From positions 202,160 to 266,159 of the forward strand of contig NZ_PPCN01000011.1 of the NCBI RefSeq assembly GCF_002906165.1: a stretch of 64,000 nt of DNA, in the 5' to 3' direction. Origin of the DNA: Roseibium marinum. Its GTDB lineage: Bacteria; Pseudomonadota; Alphaproteobacteria; Rhizobiales; Stappiaceae. Under the pieces are notes generated by a model, which had not been told where the DNA came from, ran no database searches, and saw only the letters and a program-made list of their open reading frames with translations. Below, in pieces: positions 1-9,136 of this stretch (its first letter is position 1; each line of letters opens with the position of its first letter). A program made the position numbers and the translations under genes.

Positions 1-297
1 TTAGCCGACATCCAGCTTTTGTCCGCGGTCCTGCACGAAAGATATATGGGCTGTTACCGGTCATGGAGCCCCGCACCGCTGACCAATCGGGAAAAGGAGG
101 TGCTTTCCTGGTCGGCGGAGGGCAAGTCCGATTGGGAAATCGCGGAAATTATAGGCATTTCAAGGGCAACAATCCGATTCCACTGGAACAACATCTTCAA
201 GAAACTGGCTGTGAACAACAAAACCACAGCAACCGTTCACGCCATTCGAAGAAAGCTGGTCGTTCCGGATGCGCTGCGACCCTTCAACCCGCTTTGA
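1..297 (+). CDS. LuxR-family transcriptional regulator, C-terminal part (cut by window edge)
   Basis: The frame is open from the first base, so the start lies outside the window. The visible 98 residues carry a complete LuxR-type helix-turn-helix: the LTNREKEVLSW entry helix, the recognition region IIGISRATIRFHWNNIFKKL, and the closing AVHAIRRKL-like helix (here TVHAIRRKLV). In this family the HTH binds DNA as a dimer. The missing N-terminal half would hold the signal-binding domain, most often an acyl-homoserine lactone pocket, or a receiver domain. The TIRFH and NNIFKKL spellings are closer to quorum-sensing LuxR proteins than to response regulators, but without the N-terminus this stays open. 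It converges on the cation ATPase gene. Confidence 0.85.
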   Translation, partial: LADIQLLSAVLHERYMGCYRSWSPAPLTNREKEVLSWSAEGKSDWEIAEIIGISRATIRFHWNNIFKKLAVNNKTTATVHAIRRKLVVPDALRPFNPL

Positions 298-597
298 TCC
301 TTGTCACCGGTGTCCGGTTCGACAAGATTCGATTGAAGTCGCAATCCCCTCCTTGGCAAGCAGCAAAGAGACACCCCGTCTCCTGATGAAATTAGAGAGT
401 GCAAAAAATACGACGCTGTCTCGCATGCCGTTGATGATGCCGGATATTCTCGGCACTTAAAATTTCAGCCAACGGCATCAACGGCGGCCCTTCCAACTGC
501 TTGACGGATAGCTGGAACTTTAACGTTCCCGCTTCATGGGGCGGTAGGTTCGAACCATGATGGTGCAAGCGGCGTGCGGATTTGTCCGCACTCTGGC
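298..597. other. Convergent intergenic region with a 10-bp inverted repeat
   Basis: No gene is supported here. The region separates two convergent genes. A perfect 10-bp inverted repeat, GCCGTTGATG at 427-436 and CATCAACGGC at 476-485, has a 39-base loop and no following T-run, so it is at best a weak hairpin rather than a clear terminator. Confidence 0.4.
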
Positions 598-3297
598 TCA
601 AAGCCCGCGAGACGTCCTCAGATAGGACAGCACCAGGAAGATCTGGCCGACGACAAGCGGCAGAAAGCTCATCGAGACGGCGAGGAGCATCCCGTCCGGA
701 CCTGGCCAGTGAAGGCCCAGAACATCGGCAAGGGCGGGATGTCCCATCGCAATGGCCAGGAGCCCAAGGCAGAGCACCAGGGCGGCCCAGACATACGGGT
801 TGCGGCTGATTTCATTCCGGACAACAGCCAGGGAAGGCCGCCGGACGCTGAAAACGTTCCAGAGCTGAGCCAGGGCAAGGGTCAGAAAAGCAACAACCAC
901 AGCGGTGTCGGCTCCAAGATCGAGATAAAAAAGCGCCAGCATGAAGGCCGAAAGAGTGGCGAGGGTGATCGCCCCGCCAAGCAGCCCGATCAGGAACCAT
1001 CTTTTCCTGTCTATGATCGGCTCGTTCGGATCGCGCGGGGGTTCCGACATGGTTTCGTCGTCTCCCCGTCCAAGCCCCAGCGCGAAGGCGGGAAAGACAT
1101 CCGTGACGAGATTCAGGAACAGGATCTGCAGGGGCAGAAGCGGAACCGGCAGACCGACGCCGACGGCAATGCCGACGATGAGGACTTCGCTGACATTGCA
1201 GGACATCAGGTAGACCACAAATTTGCGGATGTTTTCGAAGATCGTCCGCCCCTGGCGCATGGCCGCGATGATCGTCGCGAAGGCATCGTCCTTCAGAATG
1301 ATGTCGGACGCTTCGCGCGCCACCTGCGTCCCGCGCAATCCCATGGCAATCCCGATATCCGCCTTTTTCAGGGCCGGCGCGTCATTGACACCGTCGCCCG
1401 TCATGGCGACCACGTGGCCCTGCTCCTGAAAAAGCGACACCAGCTTGAGTTTTGTATCGGGTGCCACCCGCGCGAAAACATCCGTCTGAAGCACGTGCGC
1501 GCGCATCTCTTCATCGGAGGTTGCCGGGTCGATGCCGGCAAGATCGCGCCCCGTCATCACCTTGAGCGTCCCCGTTCCGAGACCTGCCTCCTGCGCGATC
1601 TTGGCGGCGGTGTCCGCGTGATCCCCCGTCATCATGACGACGCGCACGCCCGCATCCTGGCTTGCCCTGATGGCGGCGGGAACATCCTCGCGCAGGGGGT
1701 CGAGAAAGCAGACCAGCGCGACCAGCGTCAGCCCTTCATAGGGGTCTTCGTCATCCGTCGCCGCCGTTTTCATGGCCAGGGCCAGGACCCGCTGTCCCGT
1801 ACTTGCCGCATGATCGCTGCGCTCGCGCCATTCTGTCAGGTCCCGTTCGCTCATGTCCCGCGGGCCGTTGTCCGAAAGGACCGATCGCGACACCTCGAGC
1901 ACGAATTCGGGTGCGCCCTTGACCGCGTAGACGATGTCGCCATTGCGGGAGAATGCCGTCGCCATCATCTTGCGCTCGGGGTCAAACGCATACTGCCTGA
2001 CCTCCCGGAAATCCGCGGCGAGCGACGTCCGGGTGAGGTCCGCCTTTCCGGCGACGGCAAGCAGCGCTATTTCCATGGGATCGCCGATCCGGGCGCCGCC
2101 ATCGTGCAGGTCCGGCTGGGCCGTGTTGCAAAGGACCCCGATCCTCAGGGCCCAGTCCAGGCTCTCCGATCCGGCAGGATCTCCTCCCCCACCCGGTACC
2201 TGGAAGGAAACGTCGGAGCCGTCGCGCGTGACCTCGATGTCGTTGCCGTCGAGGAGATAGCTGACCACCGACATCCGGTTCTCCGTCAGCGTGCCGGTCT
2301 TGTCGGTCAGGATCAGGGTAGTCGCCCCGAGAGTTTCCACCGAGGACAGCTGGGTGACAATCGCGTTGCGGGCCGCCATCCGCCACATGCCGCGTGCCAG
2401 ACAGAGCGTTGCGACGACCGGAAGACCTTCCGGGATCGCCGCCACAGCCAGCGCCACCCCGGTCTTGATCATCTCGGGAACGGAGTTCCCCCACAAGATG
2501 CCCGCGAGGCTGGTCAGCGTCGCCAACGCCAGCGTCAGCCAGACCAGCTTCTGACCGAGTTTGTCGAGACGCTGCTCCAGAGGCGATGCATCGGCATCCG
2601 CTCCCTCGGCGAGCGTGCTGATATGACCGAGTTGCGTCGCCATCCCCGTGGCGACGACAATCCCCTCCCCGAGGCCCTGGGTGACCGCCGTTCCGCTGAA
2701 CGCCATGTTCGTCCGGTCGGCGACACCGGTGCCGGGGGCGATGCTGGCGGTCTGTTTCGCAACGGGTACGGATTCGCCGGTGAGCAGGGATTCATCGCAA
2801 AAAAGGTTCGATACCGTCACGAGCCGCAGATCCGCGGTGACCACGTCACCGGCTTCAAGAACGACAACATCTCCCGGCACCAGTTCGTGCGCGTCAATCT
2901 CCCGCACCTGCCCGTCCCGCCGCACGCGCGTGCGTACTTCGGTTATGCGCATGAGGGCTTCCATCGACCGGGCGGCCCGCAGTTCGGTGAAGAATCCGAT
3001 TGCGCCATTGAGCAGCAGGACGATCACGATCGCGATCGCATCCGCGAGATCTCCCAGAACGAGCGACAGGACTGACGCAGCCGCGAGCAGCCACACGATG
3101 ATGCCGGTAAACTGATGGGCCAGGATAAGAAACGCGCTGCGGGTCTTGTGCTCACGGAGCCGATTGGGGCCATGGACCCGGCGCCGGCGAATGACCTCGG
3201 CGTCCGCCAGCCCCCGCGCCGTTTGCGTGGCGTATCTCTCGGCAATCTCCCCAGCATCAAGAGCAAAGGCAGTCTTCAGGGTTTCGGTCGTTTCCAT
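598..3297 (-). CDS. P2-type cation-translocating ATPase (calcium-ATPase-like)
   Basis: An integral membrane pump of about 899 residues that uses ATP to move a cation across the inner membrane. Visible hallmarks in order: N-terminal cation ATPase domain, TGES of the actuator domain (in LLTGESVPV), PEGLP of transmembrane helix 4, the phosphorylated aspartate D332 in DKTGTLTENR, MTGDHADTA, the hinge GDGVNDAPALK, and a C-terminal set of six helices. PEGLP and the NLVTD motif of helix 6 are typical of type P2 pumps (Ca, Mn or related cations) and not of heavy-metal CPx pumps; the exact ion cannot be read. I chose the ATG at 3297, which has a GAGGG box just upstream; a GTG at 3345 is possible. It diverges from a universal stress protein gene, a pairing often seen in stress regulons. 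Confidence 0.93.
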   Translation of the reverse strand: METTETLKTAFALDAGEIAERYATQTARGLADAEVIRRRRVHGPNRLREHKTRSAFLILAHQFTGIIVWLLAAASVLSLVLGDLADAIAIVIVLLLNGAIGFFTELRAARSMEALMRITEVRTRVRRDGQVREIDAHELVPGDVVVLEAGDVVTADLRLVTVSNLFCDESLLTGESVPVAKQTASIAPGTGVADRTNMAFSGTAVTQGLGEGIVVATGMATQLGHISTLAEGADADASPLEQRLDKLGQKLVWLTLALATLTSLAGILWGNSVPEMIKTGVALAVAAIPEGLPVVATLCLARGMWRMAARNAIVTQLSSVETLGATTLILTDKTGTLTENRMSVVSYLLDGNDIEVTRDGSDVSFQVPGGGGDPAGSESLDWALRIGVLCNTAQPDLHDGGARIGDPMEIALLAVAGKADLTRTSLAADFREVRQYAFDPERKMMATAFSRNGDIVYAVKGAPEFVLEVSRSVLSDNGPRDMSERDLTEWRERSDHAASTGQRVLALAMKTAATDDEDPYEGLTLVALVCFLDPLREDVPAAIRASQDAGVRVVMMTGDHADTAAKIAQEAGLGTGTLKVMTGRDLAGIDPATSDEEMRAHVLQTDVFARVAPDTKLKLVSLFQEQGHVVAMTGDGVNDAPALKKADIGIAMGLRGTQVAREASDIILKDDAFATIIAAMRQGRTIFENIRKFVVYLMSCNVSEVLIVGIAVGVGLPVPLLPLQILFLNLVTDVFPAFALGLGRGDDETMSEPPRDPNEPIIDRKRWFLIGLLGGAITLATLSAFMLALFYLDLGADTAVVVAFLTLALAQLWNVFSVRRPSLAVVRNEISRNPYVWAALVLCLGLLAIAMGHPALADVLGLHWPGPDGMLLAVSMSFLPLVVGQIFLVLSYLRTSRGL

Positions 3298-3603
3298 TGT
3301 CCCTCGGGTCACACTTTCCAGTTTGTTGCCACCGGGCTCTTCCACTCGTCAGGAGGAGCCGAATGCCGCCAGTCAGCGGCGCCCGTCAGCGGCGCCAGTC
3401 TTGTGTCCACTCCCTCCTTACGCCAAGTCGGTAACAATCAATACACCAGGGCGGTGCGGCCACCATCGCGGAGGTCTCCGGCGCGGTCAGGCCGATGTGA
3501 CAGTAAGTATTTGATCCTGGCTCGTCCCCGATACATCATGGCGGTGAAAATCGCTCCTCCGGCGGCCGACCGGCGCGCCTTCCCCCCTGCAAAGAAACAG
3601 GCC
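3298..3603. promoter_or_regulatory. Divergent upstream region of the ATPase and universal stress genes
   Basis: The 306-base gap lies between two divergent genes and must hold both promoters. I see no convincing Fnr/FixK palindrome. A near-tandem repeat of GTCAGCGGCGCC occurs around 3377-3400. An in-frame ATG at 3538 would extend the universal stress protein by 22 residues, but the family start fits 3604 better. Confidence 0.35.
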
Positions 3604-4446
3604 ATGTCCATCAAAACAATCCTCGCGATCATGGAATTCAAGACAGCCTTGGAGAATATCAGCCTGGCCACCGCCGTTGCGCGCGCGCACGATGCCCATC
3701 TGACCGTCCTTAACATCGGCGAAGTGCCTTCTCTTCCCTTCTACGGATTTGGAGGACACGGCTATGTGGAGATCTGGTCCGAAGAATGCGACCAGCGCAA
3801 GGAGGACCTCGCCGAAGTCAACACGCGGATGGACCAGCAGCTCGCGCGCGAAGGTCTTTCCTACGATCTTCGTCCCTATCTGTCGTCCCCGGAGCGGGAG
3901 GACAATCTGGTGGCGCGCCATGCGATCTACTGCGACCTGGCGGTTGTCCTGCGCTCCGCGGAGCAGGAACTGGAGAGCGTTGAAAAAAACGCGATCGATG
4001 GCGCCCTGTTCGACTCCGGCAGACCAGTCCTTTACATTCCAAAGTCTCCGGAACTGGACACGATCGGCCAGCGGGTCGCGATCGCCTGGAACGCTCAACG
4101 GGAAGCCGCCCGCGCGGTGACCGATGCCTTGCCGTTTCTGAAAAAGGCAACGCAGATCGATCTCCTTGTCGTCGATCCGGTCGTCGGCGACGAGGATCAC
4201 GGCCAGGACCCGGGCAGCGACATGGCCCTGATCCTTTCCCGCCATGGACTGAATCTCAACGTAAGGATCGTCGCCTCCGAGGGCAGGCCTGTTTCCCAGG
4301 TCCTGCTCGAGACGGCACGGGACCTCAAGAGCGACCTGATCGTCATGGGCGCTTACGGGCATTCAAGGCTGCGTCAGAACATCCTGGGAGGAACCACGTC
4401 GGAAATGCTTGAAAACAGCGATGTGCCTCTGCTGCTGTCGCGATAA
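3604..4446 (+). CDS. Universal stress protein with two tandem Usp domains
   Basis: 280 residues forming two UspA-like halves. The first half opens with MSIKTILAIMEF and lacks a clean nucleotide motif; the second ends with VMGAYGHSRLRQNILGG, which matches the G-2x-G-9x-G(S/T) ATP-binding signature of the family. Usp proteins are cytoplasmic and help survival under starvation, low oxygen or other stress, but individual functions are rarely known. The start at 3604 follows an AAGAAACAGG region and matches the usual family N-terminus. The longer open frame from 3115 lacks family resemblance before 3604. It is divergent from the cation ATPase, and shared stress control is an inference from position only. 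Confidence 0.88.
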   Translation: MSIKTILAIMEFKTALENISLATAVARAHDAHLTVLNIGEVPSLPFYGFGGHGYVEIWSEECDQRKEDLAEVNTRMDQQLAREGLSYDLRPYLSSPEREDNLVARHAIYCDLAVVLRSAEQELESVEKNAIDGALFDSGRPVLYIPKSPELDTIGQRVAIAWNAQREAARAVTDALPFLKKATQIDLLVVDPVVGDEDHGQDPGSDMALILSRHGLNLNVRIVASEGRPVSQVLLETARDLKSDLIVMGAYGHSRLRQNILGGTTSEMLENSDVPLLLSR

Positions 4447-4521
4447 GCGCGTAGAACTCAAGCACCAGATGACTTTTGCGCGGTACACCGACCGGACTTG
4501 CCGGCTGTCCGAGAGTCTAAC

Positions 4522-4710
4522 CTAAGCAGCGCCGTCCGGTTTCGGGTCCGTACTCGATTCCGGGCCCGGTTCCAGCATTGCCGGCGGATCGCTGGCCGGG
4601 AAAGTTTCGTCCAAAGCCTCATCGAGCAGATCGTCCAGATGCTTCCTGGTCTGCTCCGGCGTGCTGCCTTTTATCGGCTTTTTTCCTGTTTCTTCGGGTA
4701 TAGGCACCAT
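4522..4710 (-). CDS. Small acidic protein with DETFPASDPPA motif, function unknown
   Basis: A 62-residue, proline- and acid-rich protein. Its centre reads LDDLLDEALDETFPASDPPA, a motif that recurs in many short uncharacterised proteobacterial proteins, often near stress genes. The ATG at 4710 has a GGAGA box seven bases upstream; the open frame continues upstream to 4824 without family resemblance. No signal peptide or membrane segment is visible, and the tail after the motif looks disordered. It follows the universal stress gene in convergent orientation. The recurring motif supports a real gene; no function should be assigned. Confidence 0.65.
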   Translation of the reverse strand: MVPIPEETGKKPIKGSTPEQTRKHLDDLLDEALDETFPASDPPAMLEPGPESSTDPKPDGAA

Positions 4711-4976
4711 TTCTCGTCTCCACGGCACGGAGGAATTCAGGCCGTTCACAAACCACGGAAAGGACAGCAGCGCATTGACGGGCGTCAACGCCCGGCATCC
4801 GTGCTCCGACATCGCCGCGGACATCGGCTCGCCAAAGATCGTTGGAACAAAGACCCGCCGCAGGTCCTTTCAGGCTCAAAATATCCGGGACGGTATTGGC
4901 GTCCGTATTCAGGCGTTGCCGGAAACCGGCTGATGACAGTCCCGAGGGTGTCGCGCCTTTTCGGGATGCACTGTTG

Positions 4977-5180
4977 TCAGGCGGCCTCGCGCTTCGCCCG
5001 CTCGATCCTGCCGATAAAATCCGACAGCCAGGCGATTTCCTTCAGGTAGACATCCATGCTGAGCGAGGCGAGTTCCATCAGCAAGGCCTGCGGGTTCGGA
5101 TTGTCGAATCCGGCTTCCCGCAAGAAGGTCTGGTATTCTTCCCTGAACGCCTCTGGAACACGCATAACAGCCTCACGCAT
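4977..5180 (-). CDS. Small hypothetical protein, helical
   Basis: 67 residues if the ATG at 5180 is used, 62 if the ATG at 5165 is used; the second has a better-spaced GAGG. The composition (AFREEYQTFLREAGF, then ERAKREA at the end) suggests an all-helical protein with alternating charged and hydrophobic residues. I do not recognise the family. It is isolated between two minus- and plus-strand genes with no operon partner. The lack of conflicting frames and a plausible ribosome site favour a real gene, but this is not certain. Confidence 0.5.
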   Translation of the reverse strand: MREAVMRVPEAFREEYQTFLREAGFDNPNPQALLMELASLSMDVYLKEIAWLSDFIGRIERAKREAA

Positions 5181-5441
5181 CTAATATATTTCACCGGACT
5201 TGAGCGGGGCTTGACCGCCTCGCGTTAACGAACTGTTAAGAAATTCAATCTCCCGCCGTTATCGTCAATTCTGTCCTTTCCTCGCAATCCCCAGGCGCTG
5301 TCCTCAGGCGCGGGAAAAGCATGAACAACTGCGAAAACCGGATCGGAACCCGCGCTTTTCGCTTGCACTTGGCCGGCCAAATCTTCGACGCTGCCAAGAA
5401 TCACAATTCTACCTGATCGCCGTTCGCCCCAAGAGTCCTCC

Positions 5442-6677
5442 ATGTCGCCGTCCACAGACCTTTGCTTTGCCCCCCTGTCAGCCGAATTCGCTCGGGATCC
5501 CTACCCTTTTTACGCGGCTTTGCGCGCCAGGGAGGGCCTGACCTACTATCAGGATTTCGATGTCTGGCTGGCGTCGCGGTTCACCGATGTTTCCCGGATC
5601 GTGCTCGATGAACATATGGTCCGTTCCCTTGAGCATATCGCCGGGCCTGAGGAAATCGCCGCGCAGAAACAGGCGCAAAACTGGCATGACATGCCGCATC
5701 ATTCCCGTTTCGTGCAGTTTTCCCTGCTCGACAGCGACGGCGCGGTGCATGACCGGTTGCGCAAGCAGGTGTTCAAGCTTTTCACGCCGGTGATGGTGGG
5801 CAAGCTGAGGGACGGCATCCAGGCTTATGTCGATACGCTGTTCGACAGCCTGGACGGCCGCGACGAGATCGACTTCATCGGCGACCTCGCCGCCCACGTG
5901 CCCGGCCACATCATCGGCCGCATTCTGGGCGTGCCCGACGAGGACTGCCCGCAGTTGCGTATCTGGTCGGAGAACATCGTGCAGTTCTTCGATATCGACC
6001 GCTCGAATGAGCGCAAGGAGCTGGCTGAACGCAACACGACCGAATTCTATCGCTATCTCCTGAAGCTCAAGGCCGAAAGGGAAGCCAACCCCGAAGACGA
6101 CCTGATGAGCCTGATGATCGAGGCCGAACGGCAGGGCCACATGAACCACGACGAGTTCATTTCCACCGCCATGCTGATCCTGATGGCGGGACACGGTTCG
6201 ACGATCGACGTGCTTGGCAGCGGGATGCATGCGCTGTTGAAATTCCCCAACGAAATGCTGCGCCTGCGCGCCGATCCGGGCCTGATGAAAACGGCTGTCC
6301 AGGAGATGTTCCGCTACGAAGCTCCCCTGCCCTTCTTTCACCGCTATTCAACCGAAGATGTGGAGATCGGCGGGCGGACGTTTCCCCGCGGCACCAAGTT
6401 CGGCGTGCTGTACGGGTCCGCCAACCGCGACCCCGAGCAGTTTCCCGATGCGGACAGGTTCGATGCCGGGCGCACACCCAACTGGCACATCGCCTTCGGC
6501 CGCGGCGCGCATTTCTGCCTTGGCAATCACCTTGCCCGGCTGGACATGGACATCATCTTTTCAACTCTGCTCAAGAGGTTCGGGACCATCGAGCTGGCGG
6601 AAGACACCGTCAGTTACAAGCGCGGACTGTCCGTGCGCGGACCCCAAACGCTGCGGATAGGCTGGACGGCAGACTGA
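5442..6677 (+). CDS. Cytochrome P450
   Basis: A soluble bacterial P450 of 411 residues, the normal length for class I enzymes that take electrons from a ferredoxin. The heme-binding loop FGRGAHFCLGNHLARLD is intact with the thiolate ligand at C359, and the ExxR motif of the K-helix is present as EMFR. The I-helix oxygen-activation motif, usually AG-x-(E/D)-T-(T/S), reads AGHGSTID at residues 249-256, so the conserved acid is glycine and the next alcohol is serine. That suggests altered proton delivery, for example peroxide use or an unusual substrate. No ferredoxin or reductase gene is adjacent. The substrate cannot be inferred. The ATG at 5442 gives the standard family N-terminus (DPYPFYAALR near residue 20). 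Confidence 0.95.
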   Translation: MSPSTDLCFAPLSAEFARDPYPFYAALRAREGLTYYQDFDVWLASRFTDVSRIVLDEHMVRSLEHIAGPEEIAAQKQAQNWHDMPHHSRFVQFSLLDSDGAVHDRLRKQVFKLFTPVMVGKLRDGIQAYVDTLFDSLDGRDEIDFIGDLAAHVPGHIIGRILGVPDEDCPQLRIWSENIVQFFDIDRSNERKELAERNTTEFYRYLLKLKAEREANPEDDLMSLMIEAERQGHMNHDEFISTAMLILMAGHGSTIDVLGSGMHALLKFPNEMLRLRADPGLMKTAVQEMFRYEAPLPFFHRYSTEDVEIGGRTFPRGTKFGVLYGSANRDPEQFPDADRFDAGRTPNWHIAFGRGAHFCLGNHLARLDMDIIFSTLLKRFGTIELAEDTVSYKRGLSVRGPQTLRIGWTAD

Positions 6678-6766
6678 CGAGTTCTTGTTCCCCGCCGACG
6701 GTCCGCTATATTCGGATGAAGCTTGGCTTTCTCTGTTTCCTGCCCTCGTGATTTACCGGAAAAAAG

Positions 6767-7966
6767 ATGCTTTCTGCCCTTGCCATCCTCACGCTGATCG
6801 GACTGACACTCGCTTCGCCCGCTCATGCGGGCGAGATCGAGCTCGGCCCCCGCCCGGCCTATCTGGTCGGGCAGATGGCGGAAGGGCCGTTGAAGGAGAA
6901 ACTTGCCGCCTGCATCGGCCGGCCTGCGAAGCGGACACTGTTTTCCGTCAGCCATCGCGGCGCGCCGCTGCAGTTTCCCGAGCACACGGAGGAAGGTTAC
7001 CGCGCCGCAGGCCTCATGGGCGCGGGCATCCTGGAATGCGATGTCACCTTCACGCGGGACAAGGAACTGGTCTGCCGCCACTCGCAGAACGATCTGCAGG
7101 CAACCACCGACATATTGGCAACCGGTCTGGCGGCGACCTGCAAGGAGCCCTTCACGCCTGCGGCGGGCGACACTCCGGCGACGGCGGAATGCCGGACCTC
7201 GGACCTGACGCTGGCGGAATTCAAGTCCCTGCGCGGGAAAATGGACGCCGCCGACAAGACCGCAAGCACGCTGGAAGGCTACATGAATGCCACCGCACCC
7301 TGGCGGACCGAACTTTATGCCGGAACCGGAACCCTGCTTTCTCACAAGGAGTCCATCCGGCTTTTCAAGGATCTGGGCGTCAAGTTCACCCCGGAGCTTA
7401 AAACCCCGGTTGTCGACATGCCCTTTGACGGCTTCACCCGCGAGGCGTATGCGCAAAAGATGATCGACGACTACAAGGACGCCGGCATTCCGCCGGAAGA
7501 TGTCTACCCGCAGTCGTTTGATCTTGAAGACATTCTCTACTGGATCCGCAACGAACCGGAGTTCGGCCGGCAGGCGGTCTTTCTCGACGCACGGCGCGGG
7601 CTCGATCCAATGGATCCGGGCACGTTTTCTCCCTCCATGGCTGAACTGAAGGAGATGGGGGTGAATTATCTCGCACCGCCGCTCTACGTGCTCCTGACCC
7701 TCGAAGACGGCAGGATCGTGCCGTCCGCCTATGCCAGGGCCGCCAGGGACGCGGGTCTGGACATCATCACCTGGACCCTGGAGCGCTCCGGTCCCCTGAG
7801 TTCCGGAGGCGGCTGGTATTACCAAAGCGTGAGCCCGGCCATCGATGGCGACGGACGCATGCTGGAAGTGCTTGACGTCCTGGCGCGGGTGGTCGGCGTG
7901 AAGGGGGTCTTTTCGGACTGGCCCGCCACGACCAGCTTCTACGCGTCCTGCATGGGCTTGGAGTAA
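6767..7966 (+). CDS. Secreted glycerophosphodiester phosphodiesterase
   Basis: 399 residues with a cleavable signal peptide ending near ASPAHAG (about residue 21), so the enzyme acts in the periplasm. It hydrolyses glycerophosphodiesters from lipid turnover into glycerol 3-phosphate and an alcohol. The TIM-barrel signature is visible: [16 protein letters not shown] supplies the catalytic His-Arg and the Glu of the usual PEN/HT segment, followed by LECDV with the metal-binding Glu and Asp, and CRHS with the second catalytic His. The enlarged size compared with cytosolic GlpQ-like enzymes of about 250 residues fits the periplasmic GlpQ type. The start at 6767 follows a GGAAAA stretch. No glycerol 3-phosphate transporter lies next to it. 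Confidence 0.92.
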   Translation: MLSALAILTLIGLTLASPAHAGEIELGPRPAYLVGQMAEGPLKEKLAACIGRPAKRTLFSVSHRGAPLQFPEHTEEGYRAAGLMGAGILECDVTFTRDKELVCRHSQNDLQATTDILATGLAATCKEPFTPAAGDTPATAECRTSDLTLAEFKSLRGKMDAADKTASTLEGYMNATAPWRTELYAGTGTLLSHKESIRLFKDLGVKFTPELKTPVVDMPFDGFTREAYAQKMIDDYKDAGIPPEDVYPQSFDLEDILYWIRNEPEFGRQAVFLDARRGLDPMDPGTFSPSMAELKEMGVNYLAPPLYVLLTLEDGRIVPSAYARAARDAGLDIITWTLERSGPLSSGGGWYYQSVSPAIDGDGRMLEVLDVLARVVGVKGVFSDWPATTSFYASCMGLE

Positions 7967-8061
7967 TACCGGGGATCGATGGGCCATATCACCGACCCTT
8001 GGCACAAGCGGCCGGCCAGCGTTCATTCAGGCAAAAGAATACAGGATGCTTTGTCAGGCTG

Positions 8062-8667
8062 TCAGCGAGCCTGATCGAGCGTGCGCTTGCATTCCAGCAG
8101 TTCGAACAAGGTGGATTGCAGCCGGCGGATGTCTTCCTTCGCGACGGTGGGCTGGGCCACCGATACACTTGCCGCTGCCTTGTCGCCGCGAAGTCTGCCG
8201 AGAATGTTGAGACCGCCGGAGGAGGAATGACTGCCCGCATCCGGGACAGTTTCGGCCAGAACGCCGCTGGGCAGCTTGTCCTGATGCCCGTTCGGGGCGG
8301 ATTGTGACGACGCCCGGGTCTGCGCGCCGTTGGTATGGTCCACCGTTTCCGGCGCCGAGGGAGCGGCCGTCTGCAACGGTGAAGCGTCTTCCCGCCAGAT
8401 CTGCATGACAAATCTCGGGCCCTGCTCCTTCAGGATACGCTGCACACCTTTAATGGTGTAGCCTTCTCCATAGAGCAGATGCCGGATTCCCTTTAAAAGC
8501 TCAACGTCGTCCGGACGGTAATAACGCCGGCCTCCGCCACGTTTCAACGGCTTGATATGGGAGAACCGCGTTTCCCAGAACCGCAGCACGTGTTGCGGCA
8601 GGTCGAGGTCGTCAGCGACCTCGCTGATGGTTCTAAAGGCGTCCGGGCTTTTATCCAGTGAACTCAT
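8062..8667 (-). CDS. MerR-family transcriptional regulator
   Basis: 201 residues from the ATG at 8667, which lies 11 bases after the ihfA stop. The N-terminal half is a clear MerR winged helix: [22 protein letters not shown], then [17 protein letters not shown] and [13 protein letters not shown]. The rest is low-complexity and ends in a short helix that could be the dimerisation segment. No effector-binding cysteines typical of metal sensors are present. A MerR gene in this place, directly after ihfA in a fabH-ihfA-merR run, is common in Hyphomicrobiales, but its targets are not known to me. Confidence 0.88.
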   Translation of the reverse strand: MSSLDKSPDAFRTISEVADDLDLPQHVLRFWETRFSHIKPLKRGGGRRYYRPDDVELLKGIRHLLYGEGYTIKGVQRILKEQGPRFVMQIWREDASPLQTAAPSAPETVDHTNGAQTRASSQSAPNGHQDKLPSGVLAETVPDAGSHSSSGGLNILGRLRGDKAAASVSVAQPTVAKEDIRRLQSTLFELLECKRTLDQAR

Positions 8668-8677
8668 CCGGTCTTGT

Positions 8678-8992
8678 TTATTTGCTGGCCTGTCCTGTGA
8701 GCGCATCATTGATCCGCTGCTTCAAAACGTTGGATGGCTTGAACACCATCACGCGGCGCGGTGAAATCGGGACTTCCTCGCCTGTCTTCGGATTGCGGCC
8801 GATACGCTCCCCCTTGGAGCGAACCACAAATGAACCGAAGCTTGACAATTTTACCGATTCTCCCGTCACAAGACAGTCCGAAATTTCAGAAAGCACACGT
8901 TCTACCAATTCGGATGATTCAGTCCGCGACAGACCTACTTTTTGATAAACGGCCTCACACAGATCCGCACGGGTAATAGTCCGGTTGCCCAT
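8678..8992 (-). CDS. ihfA: Integration host factor subunit alpha
   Basis: 104 residues with the full HU/IHF fold. The DNA-intercalating beta-arm region is visible as [19 protein letters not shown], with the conserved GRNPKTG and the proline at the tip. The N-terminal [20 protein letters not shown] is typical of the alpha subunit. Together with IhfB, encoded elsewhere, it bends DNA at specific sites and takes part in recombination, replication and transcription. The gene lies between fabH and a merR gene on the same strand, the usual order in this group. Confidence 0.96.
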   Translation of the reverse strand: MGNRTITRADLCEAVYQKVGLSRTESSELVERVLSEISDCLVTGESVKLSSFGSFVVRSKGERIGRNPKTGEEVPISPRRVMVFKPSNVLKQRINDALTGQASK

Positions 8993-9136
8993 AACCCCTC
9001 CTCAACGACGCCAGTGATCTGGCTGATTTTGCAAGAGAACTCCGACGCAATACAATACGGTACGGCCTCGCGGCGGGCCGGTCAACCAGAACTCGGCAAC
9101 AAGTTAAGATTTGTCGCAAGAAGGCGGCGGGGACGG

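Noticed and set aside
574..3075. 833-residue plus-strand open frame opposite the P-type ATPase gene
   Set aside because: It is antisense to a clear ATPase, rich in Arg, His and Gly with no family motif, and results from GC-rich codon use in the real gene.
3298..3603. Fnr/FixK-type box between the ATPase and universal stress genes
   Set aside because: Pump and Usp pairs are often under Fnr-type control, but no TTGAT-N4-ATCAA dyad is present.
5225..5455. 76-residue minus-strand frame upstream of the P450 gene
   Set aside because: No family resemblance, overlaps the P450 start, and covers the region where its promoter should lie.
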